Shown here piece by piece: positions 22,229 to 34,900 of a DNA stretch of 64,000 nt (the stretch's first letter is position 1; every line of letters begins with the position of its first letter). The DNA is from Arachis hypogaea (taxonomy: Eukaryota; Streptophyta; Magnoliopsida; Fabales; Fabaceae). The notes beneath the pieces were generated by a model, which had not been told where the DNA came from, searched no databases, and saw only the letters and a list, made by a program, of their open reading frames with translations. Where the stretch lies: NCBI RefSeq assembly GCF_003086295.3, contig NC_092038.1, positions 131,243,132 through 131,307,131 on the forward strand, given 5' to 3'. Both the position numbers and the translations under genes were made by a program.

Positions 22229-25125
22229 TCATCCACATGCTACTACTGTAGGGTCCATTGTAGTGGAAGTATTCCTATCACACATTTCAGGACCAATGTT
22301 TATAGGTGCTTCTCCCTGCAAGAAGACAGGAAATACCTTGAGAGTTAGGGAAGGAATACCAAACACCATCTTGCAAATTCTCTTTTTATTCTCAAGAATT
22401 TAATGAAATCATACCTTTGCAAGGTTCCTAAAGTAAGTCATATTGTAATTTCCGGTAGGAAATAAAACTTCAATTAGATCTGCTAATACCAATTGAGGTT
22501 GGGCCAATGCTCCATTATACCAATCTACATATACATGCACCATGGAAAGTTAGTTAGTTAGTTATCAAGTAGTTTAAATTAGTGAGGTAAATGCAACAAG
22601 TTATAACTTCGTAGTTACCTAGTGTATAATTTTGAATCCTTTTGTCATATCTCCATAGGCTTGTGTTTGTAAGAAAGGAAAAACAAGAACGATCTTCAAT
22701 GTTTAAATTTTGGATAAATGTTGATAGCATGTAGTTGGTTGGATCAGAAGTTAATGTTTCGTCGATGACTACTTCCACGGTCTACATGGAAAAAAAAATC
22801 ATAGATAAAGATAAAGAATTATGACAAACAATTATCACATAATCATAATAAACTTACACATAAGATGGCATGGAGTTCCTCTACATCATCAGGATTAGTG
22901 ACATTGTAAGTGTTCTTGTTTATAGAAGCATCCAAATTCTCTCCTCCTGCATCTTCTACATACTGCTTGAATAGTTTGTGTATCAAAATTAAAAAAGATC
23001 AAGTGTTAAAGGCTTGTTTATCTAACAGCAATGCTTTCATACCTTCAATTGATATGCTTCCTTTGTAAAAGACCAAACACCCTGAAAAGATAAAATACTC
23101 AATAGCTCCTCATATATAGTTTGAAGATGACAGATAAAAGGGTGTGTCCTGGAGTTTGGTGATACTGATACATACATTATCATACTTCATCCAAGCTACT
23201 GTTGGCTTGAATGATGTTCGATTCGTTGTGAGTTTAGCCATGCACAAATAATTCTCCTTAACCTACACAAATGATAAACCATTTTGTCAGAGCAATATAT
23301 CTCATAAAATCATGAAAACATTGTGTATTATCCAACTGTAGCTTTCATTTTAAACATTGTCTACAGGTTACTGATGATAGCAAAAATTTACCGAGAAAAA
23401 ATATTCTTCATAATGATATATAAACAATTACTGATGGTGGAACAGAGGAGTGCTCTTACTGCAGCATAAACTTGATTGGCCCTGGCTTCAACATTTGCAA
23501 AAGCTCCAATATACTTGATCCACTCTGCTCTCTATCAAAGTAAACACAGTTAGTTTTCAAACATTCTAGGCAAAGAAAATCTTCATTATCATAAGTACAT
23601 ACATCTCTCTTCAATAACCAGGTGTACAAGCTAACCTGGTACCCTATGTCCACTGTTCCAAGTATAAAAAAAAAATATATTGTTCTGTCCTTTTGGATGT
23701 TGAAAATCTAGCCAGTGCATGATCTTCAGGTGCTTACCTGCAAAGGCGTATCCTCGACAAAGGGAACAAAAGTTGCAAAGTTGCAAGCTGGTTGTTGATC
23801 AGTGTCACTATAGAAGTGTGCTGAGAACTGTGCAATCTGTTGATAATCACTTTTGTTTAATATTTGAATCTGCCCTTCTTGACGCAATTTCAAGACACAT
23901 GGAGAAGCCACTAGGTCTGCTGTTATGCCTTTCAAGCTCTCCAGCAAACCTAAAATCTGCTCTAAACAAGGGAAAGATTAGATGAAAATCCTTCTATCAT
24001 GATCGTTTGAAGTTTAACATGTAAACTTGGAGTAGTGAAAGACTCTCACCTCTAAGAAGGAAACTTGAGTTCCAATCCCAGCAGACAGAAAAGAATGACA
24101 AACAAGTTAGGGGCAACAAAGGTAAAAGAAAGCATTATTGTATTAAGACATCCTTTAAGTATATGATTCAATAAGAATTGGCTAAAATGAATTGCAAAAT
24201 CTTTTTAATATTGACAAATACAATGAAAGGGTTACTGCATTAGTTTGCTGGTAGATCAAATGATGTGTTACCTTTTTATGCTTTAACATTTTGGTTCTCA
24301 GTTAAGAAGAGAAATCATAAGGTGAATGAGATAAGCAGGGTATATACCTGGAAAATAATCTGTATCAACAGAATAGTTTGACAATGGAATGACAAATGAT
24401 TTGATTCTTGAGGTGCAGTATTTAGTCCTTGATGCAATCCTTGAATTATTCTGCCAATGACACAGCAAAGTGATGGAAGAAAATGAGTAGCTGAGAAATA
24501 CAGTTTAATTAGCAGGGAAAATACAGCACACATGGTAAACTTATAAAAGGAAGGAAAAAAAGAAAGAAAAAGAGTGCAATTCCTAACTCATATGTTTCCC
24601 AAAAGATGAGAAGCTATTCCTTCATCAGCATCTATTTTGAGTATTTTCAGATCAGTGTTATCTATTTCTTTTGTTATGCCAATGTCATTTTTTAAAAAAA
24701 TCTCTTATCTTTATCTACAAATGACTTTGCTGGTAAAGATTAAAAAAACACAATCACTCATGTTAAGGACCTCACCTCCCTCTCATTTCCATGTCATTGT
24801 TTACCCTTGTAAACTGAAAACTAAACAAATCTTAAGGATACAGTGCAATCTTAACACGAGTTCAAAGACAATGAAAAGAAAAATGTTCAGAAAGATGAAT
24901 TACCTGGAGAAGAAGGTAGCTCTGGCCATCAATAGCATTTTTAATGACTTTGAAGGTCTGGCCATAATAAATGTGGAAGTTCACAGCATCCTCCACCTTT
25001 GAGAAGCTGCTCACTTTTGTTGGGGTGGTCCCTCCACGAACACCTCCACAACAGCTCAAGACCCAAACCAATGCCAAGAGAGAGAACAAGGCTTGCAGCC
25101 AAGAACTACAAGGAGCTGAGTCCAT
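22229..25125 (-). CDS. Secreted protein of unknown role, distant TroA/FhuD-like fold
   Basis: Eleven exons on the minus strand: 25125-24904, 24450-24348, 24063-24050, 23956-23738, 23531-23460, 23262-23176, 23081-23043, 22962-22858, 22781-22619, 22524-22415, 22315-22229. Together they encode 406 aa in one frame. Residues 1-~31 form a signal peptide (hydrophobic [11 protein letters not shown]). The rest has the pattern of a helical-backbone substrate-binding protein: [21 protein letters not shown], a mid-region helix with [21 protein letters not shown], and LWRYDKR further on. Cysteines and several N-x-S/T sites suit an extracellular or luminal protein. I recall plant homologues only as uncharacterised proteins with a weak periplasmic-binding-domain match, so no substrate is proposed. 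The third exon is only 14 nt. A tempting extra exon at ~23636-23652 would introduce a stop, and skipping it keeps the frame. Confidence 0.82.
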
Positions 25126-25193
25126 GAAGGTGAATGAATGATAAAGTAATTAAACCTGTTGCTATACACAAATAATGTGAACAGTTGAGCTAA

Positions 25194-25200
25194 TTATATA
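25194..25200 (-). promoter_or_regulatory. Probable TATA box of the 11-exon gene
   Basis: TATATAA on the minus strand, about 70 bp before the start codon at 25125. Confidence 0.4.
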
Positions 25201-25202
25201 TG

Positions 25203-26520
25203 TGCCACACTTTGCTCATAGTCATTATTTTAAGCTACCTTTTAGAAGGTAATAATAGAAAGCTAATAAACTTTTTTGCTATAGCAATTATGTTTTGCAG
25301 CCAAGCTAAACTGATAAATAATGCTTTAGTTTCTGTGATGAGAATAATGAAATATAGATGGAGATTCAGACTTGAGAGTACAGAAATTTAAAGATAAATG
25401 GATTGCAATAAAGAAATAATATTGTTGAAATATAATAGTATGAAATGAATTGTTGGCATGTAGCTAGTGGGATTCGCACTCTTATATTTTACTAGAAAGA
25501 GGTTAATAGTGTAGTGACCCGTGAACCTATCTTTGGGCTATTTTGTCATGTTCTTTTCAACTTGTATATTTATGTTGGTTCCTAAATTGATGATACTTAT
25601 TGTTCCCTATTATTCACTTTGATACTCTGCATTCTGCAATGTTTGAGTGATCAATTCATCAAGCATGTGCTGTGCACTCACCTTACCTCATCTTCACAAC
25701 TCTACACTCAAAATCAAAATCAAAATCATTCATTCCCTGCTTGCAGCTTCTTGTAACTAACAAAAATTATTACTACATCCAGATTAATTGATAAATTTAT
25801 TATCTAACATTTGCTCAACCAATGACTCACAAGAGCTTAATTAAAGTTGTCATATGAGCCGTTCAGGAAAAGAAAAAGGTTATCTTGTGACTTGTATAAT
25901 AAATTTTGATATCAGCTATGTTAAAAATAATAAATAAATAAATAAACCGGCTGTGAAGTGTGAACACTTTGGTAAAACAAAGGGACCTAAACTCCGCTTT
26001 TTTATAGGCTTCCATTATAGTATGTAGTTGATAATTGTGGGAAATCAAGATACACATAACACATAAGTACATAATATAAAATGAAAAAATGAAATGTAAT
26101 TAACGTTATATTTTTTTACTAATTAGAGTCTAAGATACCATAGGGTAAGACAATTATGGTGTAAATCTCAAAGCGTATTGAAGCGAGTGACGCATTTGAG
26201 AAAATGTAAAATGATGAATGGTACGGTGTATGGTCCCGTGATAGACAGCTTCACGAATCATGTGTAAACTGACTCCTTCGTGTTTGCTGACAAAGTCCAA
26301 ATTCACAATAAGTCAATGACATTGGATTATTGTTTCAAAATCAGATATTTACGGAATATCATGTCATAATATAAATGTGAATAAATATCAAAATATACGT
26401 AAATAGTTTCTGATGTGAATTTTTTATTTTTAATATTGGAGTAATAGTGGTGTTTTTTTAAAAAGTGAATTGTTGGAGTGTTGTATTCAAATGTAGAATC
26501 ATTTAATTAGAGAAGCAGAA
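25203..26520. other. AT-rich intergenic stretch
   Basis: Upstream region of the minus-strand gene; no coding frame. A short 'aaatcaaaatcaaaatcatt' simple repeat occurs at ~25709-25730. Confidence 0.4.
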
Positions 26521-26523
26521 ATT

Positions 26524-26719
26524 AGGTCGCCCGATTTATTAGATGTATAGAAATCGGATCATCTAATTTTTAGAAGTACACAAATCGGACCGTTCAATTT
26601 GTAGAGGTATAGAAATCGAACCGTCTAATTTGTGAGAAGTACACAAATCGGACGTCCAATTTGTGTTAAAAAATAAAAAAATTGAAGTACAAAAATTGAA
26701 CATTTCGATTTGTGTACTT
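26524..26719. repeat. ~30-bp tandem units plus a 14-bp inverted repeat
   Basis: Four degenerate units share 'aaatcggaccgtctaattt' and 'agaagtacac'. The last unit contains AAGTACACAAATCG (26637-26650), whose exact reverse complement CGATTTGTGTACTT occurs at 26706-26719, so the block can fold. Loosely similar wording occurs near 60515-60630. This resembles subterminal sequence of Arachis DNA transposons. Confidence 0.65.
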
Positions 26720-28261
26720 TTCACAGTTTTTTAAAAAATACAAAAAATTACAATATTAAAGTATATCACTACTTCTACTCCCATAACACAAAAAAATTAG
26801 CCTTCTGATGTTTTACTTTTTTAATTTATTTTGTTTTTCCATGATATTTTTCCTTCAGCTCAAGTGTTAACAAAATCTATTCCTATAAAGGACTGTGGAA
26901 GATGAATTCACCAAGTCAAACATGTACAAATCCAATCCGCCAAATTCTAATTCTTTCATTAACTGCGCTTTTTTCCTTATACACTGTCCATCAAAACAAT
27001 TTTAAAGATGCATTTTTCTTGAAATTCATTACCAACATTAAACATCAAATTACCTTTTCACTACACATGGAAAGGTTTGATTGCAGTCTCTGCTTGAGAT
27101 GAAAAACTTCAACCTGTAATTGGAATGCCCTGGCTCTATCTCCTTCAATAACTCCTCTTCTTGGGTGCAACTCCTTCTATGTGTCCTCTCCTTCACCTTC
27201 ATGCCACTTATCTGATGGAATAACCAAATGCTGAAAAAAAATTCTCAAGCTAATGAACTCCTCCTATTCGAGGAAATGATACCTAATATTTATTTAATTA
27301 CCCAAATTAGACTATACAAAGAGGGAGGGATTAGTCACCAAAAAAAAGAGGAGGGATTAAATTGAGTCTAATTACAATTTGGCCATATCGACTAGCTGTA
27401 GGAACATTTTAGTATAATAAAAAAGAGCCACATTAGCATTCCAATAACTAAATTAATAATGGTATTCGAAATTTAATCTAGAAAATCACCGTGATAAAAT
27501 ACTAAAATTAGAACATCTTGCGTAAATTTCAAAAACCACAAGGAGAATTTACTTCCTATTCAATAGGTAATACTGCAATACCAATCACAAAAAGTGTAAT
27601 TCTTTCGATTTTTTTAATAATTGAAGGAGTAAAATGTAATATCTAATCTTTTAATATTTTTTGTCTCATATTTTTTTATTCCACTTATAAAATTAACGAT
27701 AAAAAATTACATTTTATTTTTTTAATTGTTAAAAAAATTAAAAAGATTCATTTCTTTAAACATAATAAGAAAAAAAAACACCAATTTACCTAAAAATGTT
27801 CTCACTATTAAATTATTATTTTTTGATTGAGTTTTATCATAATGACAAATATATTTGTCTTCTAAAAATACCACAGATTCGAATTTCTTTTAGTAAGTAG
27901 CATATGTAACGAGAGTATTTAATGTGTGTGAACAGGCTGCGAGTTGAAACCAATTTTTTTTTAAAGCTATGTTAAGGGATTAATTAAAAATATTAGTCTA
28001 ATAATACAGGAATCTTTGTCAAAATTATTTAAAAAAAAAAAGAATTACTGACATGCAAAGATTGGGAATTGAAAATGTTATGTATGAAAAAGAAAACACC
28101 TTATAGTTGTCACCTTATATTTGAAAAAAGCTACCGTTAAAGGACGTCTTATCGCATATATTCGTGCAATTAAAAACATGTATAATAATATTATAATTAG
28201 TGTAAAGATTTAAAATGGTATGACAAAAAAAATTTTTAATATAGAATTACATCAGAGATCA
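26720..28261. other. AT-rich stretch without recognisable genes
   Basis: A somewhat less AT-rich part at ~26880-27220 looks transcribed or exonic in composition, but all frames stop early. The rest is low complexity. Confidence 0.35.
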
Positions 28262-29060
28262 TCTTTAAGTCCATACCTTTTTATATTAATCTTTGAAGTA
28301 CTCACAAAACATATCCAAGAGCATGTGTCATAATGTATGCTTTTTGTCGATGATATCGTCCTTATGAGAGAGTCAAGGAAAGACTTAAATAATGGAAAGA
28401 ATTTCTATAAATGTATGATCTTCCCATAAGCTGTAGCAAGACGGAATATATGGAATGTAAGTTCGGCCGCCAAAGACAAAATCCTAATACAGAGGTGAAA
28501 ATTGGAAAAAATATCCTATAAAAAGTTAAAAGTTTTTAAGTATTTTGGGTGCATCAGACGGGATAATAAAAAGATTGAACAGGATGTAAATCATAAAATC
28601 CAAACAGGTTAGTCAAAATGGCATAGTGCGTCTGATTTTATATGTGACAAAAAAATGCATTTAAAGGTAAATTCTATCGCACTGCTATTAGACCTGATAT
28701 GCTTTATGGTACAGAGTGTTGGACGGTCAAAAGGGAGTACGAACATAAGTTAGTGTGGCAGAGATAAAGATGTTGAGATGGATGAGTGGTCATATGCGAT
28801 TGGATAGAATAATGAACGAATATATAAGAGAGAGAGTTGGAGTAACACCCGTCTCAGATTGTTTGGACATGTGAGAAGAAGACCGACAGAACACCCAGTG
28901 GATGCGATGAAAGATGGACAATGAGTAAAAGGTAGAGAAAAACCTAGAAAGACCATCAATGAGGTGGTCAAACGAGATCTACATGTAAACGGTCTCTCGT
29001 GATACAATACATGATAGAGTTCAATGATGTCGTTTGATCCATCTAGCCGACTCTAATTAG
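28262..29060 (+). mobile_element. RTE-type LINE, 3' fragment
   Basis: Conceptual translation, with frameshifts and stops, gives the C-terminal reverse transcriptase part: FVDDIVLM (motif C), a KYLG-like 'FKYFGCI' stretch, TECWTVKREYEHKL, MLRWMSGH, and an 'RLFGHVRRRP' block ending with RDLHVNG. These are hallmarks of plant RTE-clade elements. The 5' part is missing, as expected for target-primed truncation. It is followed by dispersed repeat copy 2 and a short TTG tail (~29205), a plausible RTE 3' simple repeat. Confidence 0.8.
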
Positions 29061-29074
29061 CGAGACAACACCTC

Positions 29075-29195
29075 CAAATTACTCACCTAAATCTTAATAT
29101 TAGAATAATTATCCCCACACCTAATAAAATAAACATCCGATATATCAATTATTCATATTGTTTAATATTTTTATTGTCTACCTATACTTTTTCAT
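29075..29195 (+). repeat. Dispersed repeat copy 2 ('ctaaatcttaatattaga' family)
   Basis: Near-identical in wording to 11240-11360, starting at 'cctccaaatta' and ending near 'ctacctatactttttc'. It lies directly behind the RTE coding fragment, so the family may be the RTE 3' untranslated region; the copy at 11240 would then be a 5'-truncated insertion. Confidence 0.7.
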
Positions 29196-29532
29196 ATTTC
29201 TTTATTGTTGTTGTTGTAATTGTTTGTATCAACCCTCAATTTTAAAAATATAAATATAAATATATTATAATTTCTTTTATAAATTAAAATTTTTTATTTT
29301 TAAAAATTATTTTATTATAAATAATTGAATTAATTTTTATAATTATTTGAATTGAATTAAAATTATATTCTAATTAATATATATATATATATATATATTA
29401 TGGTGAAATATTCTACATAATTAAAACTATAATTCTAGTAATTTATAAATAATGAAACTTATATGTATATTTTAATTTAAGTAATTAATATTTTAATTTA
29501 AAAATAAAATTTAATTAACAATATTATTATCG

Positions 29533-29537
<5 letters not shown>

Positions 29538-29600
<63 letters not shown>

Positions 29601-29715
29601 AGTGTTATTCATTGCTAGTTCTACTAAGAAAACCTTATAATATTATAAGTTACACAATTAGATATTGTAACATTATAAGTTACGTTAATATATATAAAAA
29701 AAGAGTACTCGGTCA

Positions 29716-29787
<72 letters not shown>
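29538..29787. repeat. Two long (TA)n microsatellites
   Basis: (TA)n runs at 29538-29597 and 29720-29787, about 30 units each, separated by ~120 bp of AT-rich sequence. A shorter run lies at 29380-29398. Confidence 0.95.
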
Positions 29788-29789
<2 letters not shown>

Positions 29790-29879
29790 TTTTGTAATAT
29801 AATATGTTATTATAATTCATTCTTTCTTCTAGCATAAATCTTGTTTATATATATACATATATAACTTACAAAGAAATGA

Positions 29880-31759
29880 AACGGTGAAACAAGAAGAGCG
29901 TAACCGAGAAAGAGAAGCGTGAGAACGTAATTCCTTTAAACTTCCGGTTTCAATCTTTTACAATCCATAACTTTAATAAAAAATTTAATCTAATACAAGT
30001 ATTCGTATTTTTCTCTTCTACACGTTGGTACCACTTTTGATCGATGAAAGTTGACGGTGACGTAATTCCTCTATCCTTTGAGTTTGGCTAACGGGAGTTT
30101 TAGGAGGTACAGACGATTCTAGACGTTTTCTTCTTCAATAGCTCGGTCAGAAAATTTTTCTGGAACTTCGAATATTTTGATTCTATACGAAGGTATGGTT
30201 TTGATTTCTCATAGTTAATGTTTAATGTCACGTGAAAACTTAGGCTAGAAGATCTTAAGATAGGAATGAACTGAATGTATAATTGATGGATTGTGTATAT
30301 GGTAAAAAATGTGTAGTTTAGCTGTTGTTAATAATTTATTGTTGAAGTTGGTTGGTTTTGGAAAAAGATTTAATATTGGTATTTGTTTGATTTTGAAATA
30401 ATTTGTTACAGGAAATGATTTGAATGATCGAAGGGTGTTTGGTTTGGTAGTTGGACCCTTGAAGGGTGGCAGAAATTCAAGTTTTAGAGGAGATACTGCC
30501 AAAATTTCTATAAGAACTTGAGTTTTGATTTGAAGTGTTATTTTAAAAAGGAAAGAGATTATTATGTGGCTTGTATATTTGAGATAATTTGTTAACCCTC
30601 TGTCGCAAGATGTGACTAGGCACTTTAACTCTCCGGATTCTCCCATGGGCATATATATATATATATATATATTGAATATTATATTTGAGCTTGGAGTTTG
30701 ACTCCATGGAATACTATATTATTGAACTTGGGAATGCGCGCACAGAGGGACTGTCCAATGGTTAAATACTGGGACATGTCGGGTTGTATAACCGACAGAT
30801 GAGACTTATCAACCATAGGGCAGGCATACATCATATGCATTTGTTTGCTTTGTTTGAGTGTGCATTGTTTTAGTTTGCTTAACTGTTTAATTCTGCTTAT
30901 CTGCTACTTGTTCTACTTGCTGTAAATGCTTCTCTATCTGCATTTTTCTTGCTTGAATTGTATTTGTATGTTTTCTGATAAATCTCTCTTGACGGAAGTG
31001 TGAGAGGGGTTGTTCCACCAGTGTCTCAGAGGATTGGAGGAGTCGGAAAGTGAAATGTTAAGTAAAAGTTAGATTTAGAACTTTAATACCTTAGATAACT
31101 TACCTAATTTCTGGTTTAGTTGAATCCTTAAGCTGAAATCTGAGTGTCGAAGTTCTAGGAATGCCTCTGGCTCTCCTGGGACCTTTTATATTAACTATGC
31201 GAGCACCTTTACCATGCTGAGAATTCGTTGTTTTTCAGATGCAGATCGAAAGGCACCTCGTTGAGCGTCTGGAGACCCTCCTACCTTACAAGCGAAGAAC
31301 TATCTTTTGAACTGTTATATATTTGTTTTAGACTATGTATATATGTTTATAGAATCTCCGCATGTACATTTTGTATTTTGCTCCTCTTAGAGGTTGACTT
31401 GAAGATACATGTATTTATTTTGTAGTTTGAATTTTATTTTGGGTTATATATATATATACTCTTGCTGGCCTTAGCTTCGCAGGTCGAGTCTGGAGGTTGC
31501 TATCTGAGTTTTGGAATTCTGATATGTATATGTGTTTTCAATTTTCTTTTTATCTTACCTATCTATTTTACGAATATCCATACGAGTATGACACGATTTT
31601 TTTCTGTTTATTGTTTTTGTTTAGCTTATTCTTCAAGACTCCTAAATATGATTTCATCCAACTATATTTATGTACGTATCTTTTTCTTTTAGAGGTCGTA
31701 ATACCTTACCACCTCTGCTTTACGACTTAAGCGTAAGGTTCTGTGTGGTAGGGTGTTAC
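29880..31759 (+). mobile_element. Ty3-gypsy-type LTR (solo or truncated)
   Basis: The right boundary is clear: GGTAGGGTGTTACA, the standard end of legume gypsy LTRs that begin TGTAACACCC. Inside are phrases typical of these LTRs: 'gacatgtcgggttgtataac' with 'cgacagatgag', 'catagggcaggcatacatca', and 'gcagatcgaaaggcacctcg'. No gag-pol domains are present and no matching left LTR start was found, so it is a solo LTR or a 5'-truncated copy; the left limit is approximate. Short open frames inside are not genes. Confidence 0.6.
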
Positions 31760-31991
31760 ATTGTCCGCACTGATTCTTTTCTATGGTTGAATAACAAAAT
31801 AAATGGTTTAAATGAAAATGAATTATATATCAATTTCTATTGATACAATTGAGTACAATACTAATTCTTAATTAAATAATATATTGACCAAGTAAAATAC
31901 AAGAATTGTTGTGAGAAGAAAATACAAGTATCCTTCTAAATAATGAAATCCTTAATTAAGTTAGAAGCTAAAAGAAAATAAAATTACTAGG

Positions 31992-34900
31992 TCAATTAAG
32001 GACTAATTGTAACATGGTTAACCCACATGGTACAAAGAGCCAAAGAATGGAGAGGAAAATACCAATTTTCTTCAACACCACACTAAATCCTCTCCCACTT
32101 TTAATTCCAACACACCAAGATTTTTCTTGCTGGTTCCATATGATCTTGTGAGCTACTTGTTTCATTCTCTTCATGCTTCTATTAGCACCATAGCAACATT
32201 TCTTCTTCACATTAATCGTATCATCATCACTTCTTGATGCCCAATAATTTTCAACTTGCCCCTTCAAATTAACACAAAGCGTCAACAATAGTGCAAAGAT
32301 AAATACAATAGCACTTGGTAATGTATTTGGTGACTTCATCATCATCAGCTTCTTGAACAAAGACTCTTGATTATTCTTGAGCATCTCCATGGAAGAATTG
32401 TTGCCCATTATTGTTACTGGATTCAGTTGAACTTTGATGGTTTGTGAAGGAACAATCTGATGAAAGAATGTGTCGGCTACTCGGCGAGTCGCCACAAACA
32501 TTCCATGGCTAACCTTGGTTTCTTCAAGGACCTCAAAGCTTGTGGAATTTGAATAATCAATGTTGTCATCATCATCGATGAAGTTCTCATTTGGGTCACC
32601 ATCGTTGATGAACCCCATTGAGAAATTGTCAATGTCAGCTTCACTAAATTCTTTGTTGCTATTGTGTAGCTCAGATTCTGCTGCAAATAAAGTTTTTTTT
32701 TATGTTTTTTTTAAAGAAAAAAAGGTAAACAAAAGAAAGTTATACATGGCAAAGGGAAACAGCAATCATGCATGTGTATTGTGTATAGTTATGCATGCTT
32801 AATGATAGAAAAGTGTTACATAACTAGAAAAAAAAATATTTATTAATAAACTGTTTGATGAAATAAAGTAATAAAACTCATTTATTTATTTATTAAGAGT
32901 AATAGGAGCAAATATATAAAGTTTTCTAATTATCTAGCTTTGTTGGCTAATTAATATACCTTGAACCTCATTTTCTTGTATGTTTGTTTGGAAGCTTGAT
33001 ATATCCTCAATCGGAACCGTCTTTTGCTCTTCCATAAAGCTCTGCAAAATTATGAAAATAATCATGTAAGTTCCAACATTAGTTTTATTGTAGCAAGTAA
33101 TGGGTATAAGGTCATGTACAACATACCTTGAACTCGCTTTCAAGATCTCCAATCTCTATTGTTCTTAGGTTTTGATGTTGGATTTCATATCTCATGGGGT
33201 TCATATCATTTACGGCGTGATTAGTGTAACTTGTGCCAGCATTAAAAGCAAAATCATGTTCGTGATGATGAGGAGCAGAATAATTTGCATTGTTGCCACC
33301 CAATAATGTGTGTGAATGGTTTGATTGATTTGTGAATTCATGGGAAGAAACATTAGCATTAGCAAGTGAAAGAATCTGTTGCAAGATATCCGATTCATTG
33401 TTATTGTTCATGCTTCCTCCACACATTGAAGTGGTGCCACGTGTCATAATGTTGAGCTCTGAAATTCCCACATTAGGGAATTCCTCCACTACCTCCAATG
33501 GAGGCATGGAAAAACTGTGCTGCATCCTTGCACACTCTAGTGCTACATCCATCTGAAAAACATAAACATATACACAAATATATAATAATTAATTTGATTT
33601 AAGGAGAAATTCATGTGCCAATTATTTTTATGTGAAGTTGTTAGTTAAATATAATTAAATAATTCGATATATTTAACTAAATTATTATAACTTTTAGATA
33701 AAAATAATTATACGTGAGTATTCACCTTATTTTAGTGTGCAGTTAATATTTTTAATTTAAATAAAAGAAAGGTATTAGGCACCTTAGATGGAGAGTAAGT
33801 TAGGGCTCCATAATGAGGAAATGAGGAGGACGATGAAGATGGAAGGTTATTGAGGAATGGATCCTGAGATAAGTGTGGGCATTTACCATTATGCCCAATA
33901 TGATGATCCCAAGGCATGGTGTCAAAGACTTGGGGTGTTCCTTGAGAATCAGTTGTCATCATCATGATATTGTTACCAGCATAGTGATCTGCCACTTTGG
34001 GGATTATGACCGCCGCCTTCTTGAAGACACGGCAAAGAGCATAGGCATCCTGCAAGCCAGAAGCAGCATTGGTTTCGCATTCCCTCTCATGAAGACGGTA
34101 CTCGTGCATGACCCAACCAGTGCGAGACCCGTGAGGCGCCCTGCCTCGGTAGTACACAAGGGTTTTCTTCATCCCTACGGCGCGGCTCTGCGAATTTACC
34201 TTCCTGTCCTTTCCAGTGGCCTTCCAGTACCCGCATTTCGTTGCTCTGTTGGTTCTTGACCCATTTGGATACTTCCTGTCCCGAGGGCTAAAGAAGTACC
34301 ACTCCAAATCCTTACCCGGCAACAACGACCTCCCTGTATAATATTAATAATAAATATTCCTTGAGTCAATATAAAGGAAAATAGTTAGGTAGTGTTTGTT
34401 TTCAGTGATGCTGGAAGGTCAGATATTCCAATTAAAATTTTAGTCTTAACACATAAATATAAGAAATTAAAAGTTTTGGAGTCATATTAAAATTTAACAA
34501 TATTTTTTTAAATTTAATTTATTTAATTTTTTAAAAATTATAATAATTATATTTAATAAATTAAATTAAAAATAATTTTTAATAAATACAAGTAATAATA
34601 AATGTGTTTAATAACATAATTTTTAAAATTTAAAAATATTATAATAGACATTAATATAAAAATTAAATTTAAATATTAATAAATATACAAGATTATATTA
34701 GACTTTTTAATTTTACAAAATTTAAAAGAATGCACTTTAACTTTTAAAAACTACAAACATAAATATATGAATTTTTAATTTACCAAACATAAAACGAAAT
34801 ACTTATATTTTAAAAAAATACAAATCATTTTTTAAAAAATTTTACTAAATCAAATCTAAATCTACATTCATTTTTATATCTATTTTAAACTAAATATAAT

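Noticed and set aside
23636..23652. Possible extra 17-nt exon in the secreted-protein gene
   Set aside because: It has good splice-like borders but in frame gives Trp-Thr-stop; joining exon 4 directly to the exon at 23531 keeps a continuous, sensible protein.
30245..30652. 135-codon minus-strand frame
   Set aside because: It lies inside the gypsy-type LTR, antisense to it, without any domain.
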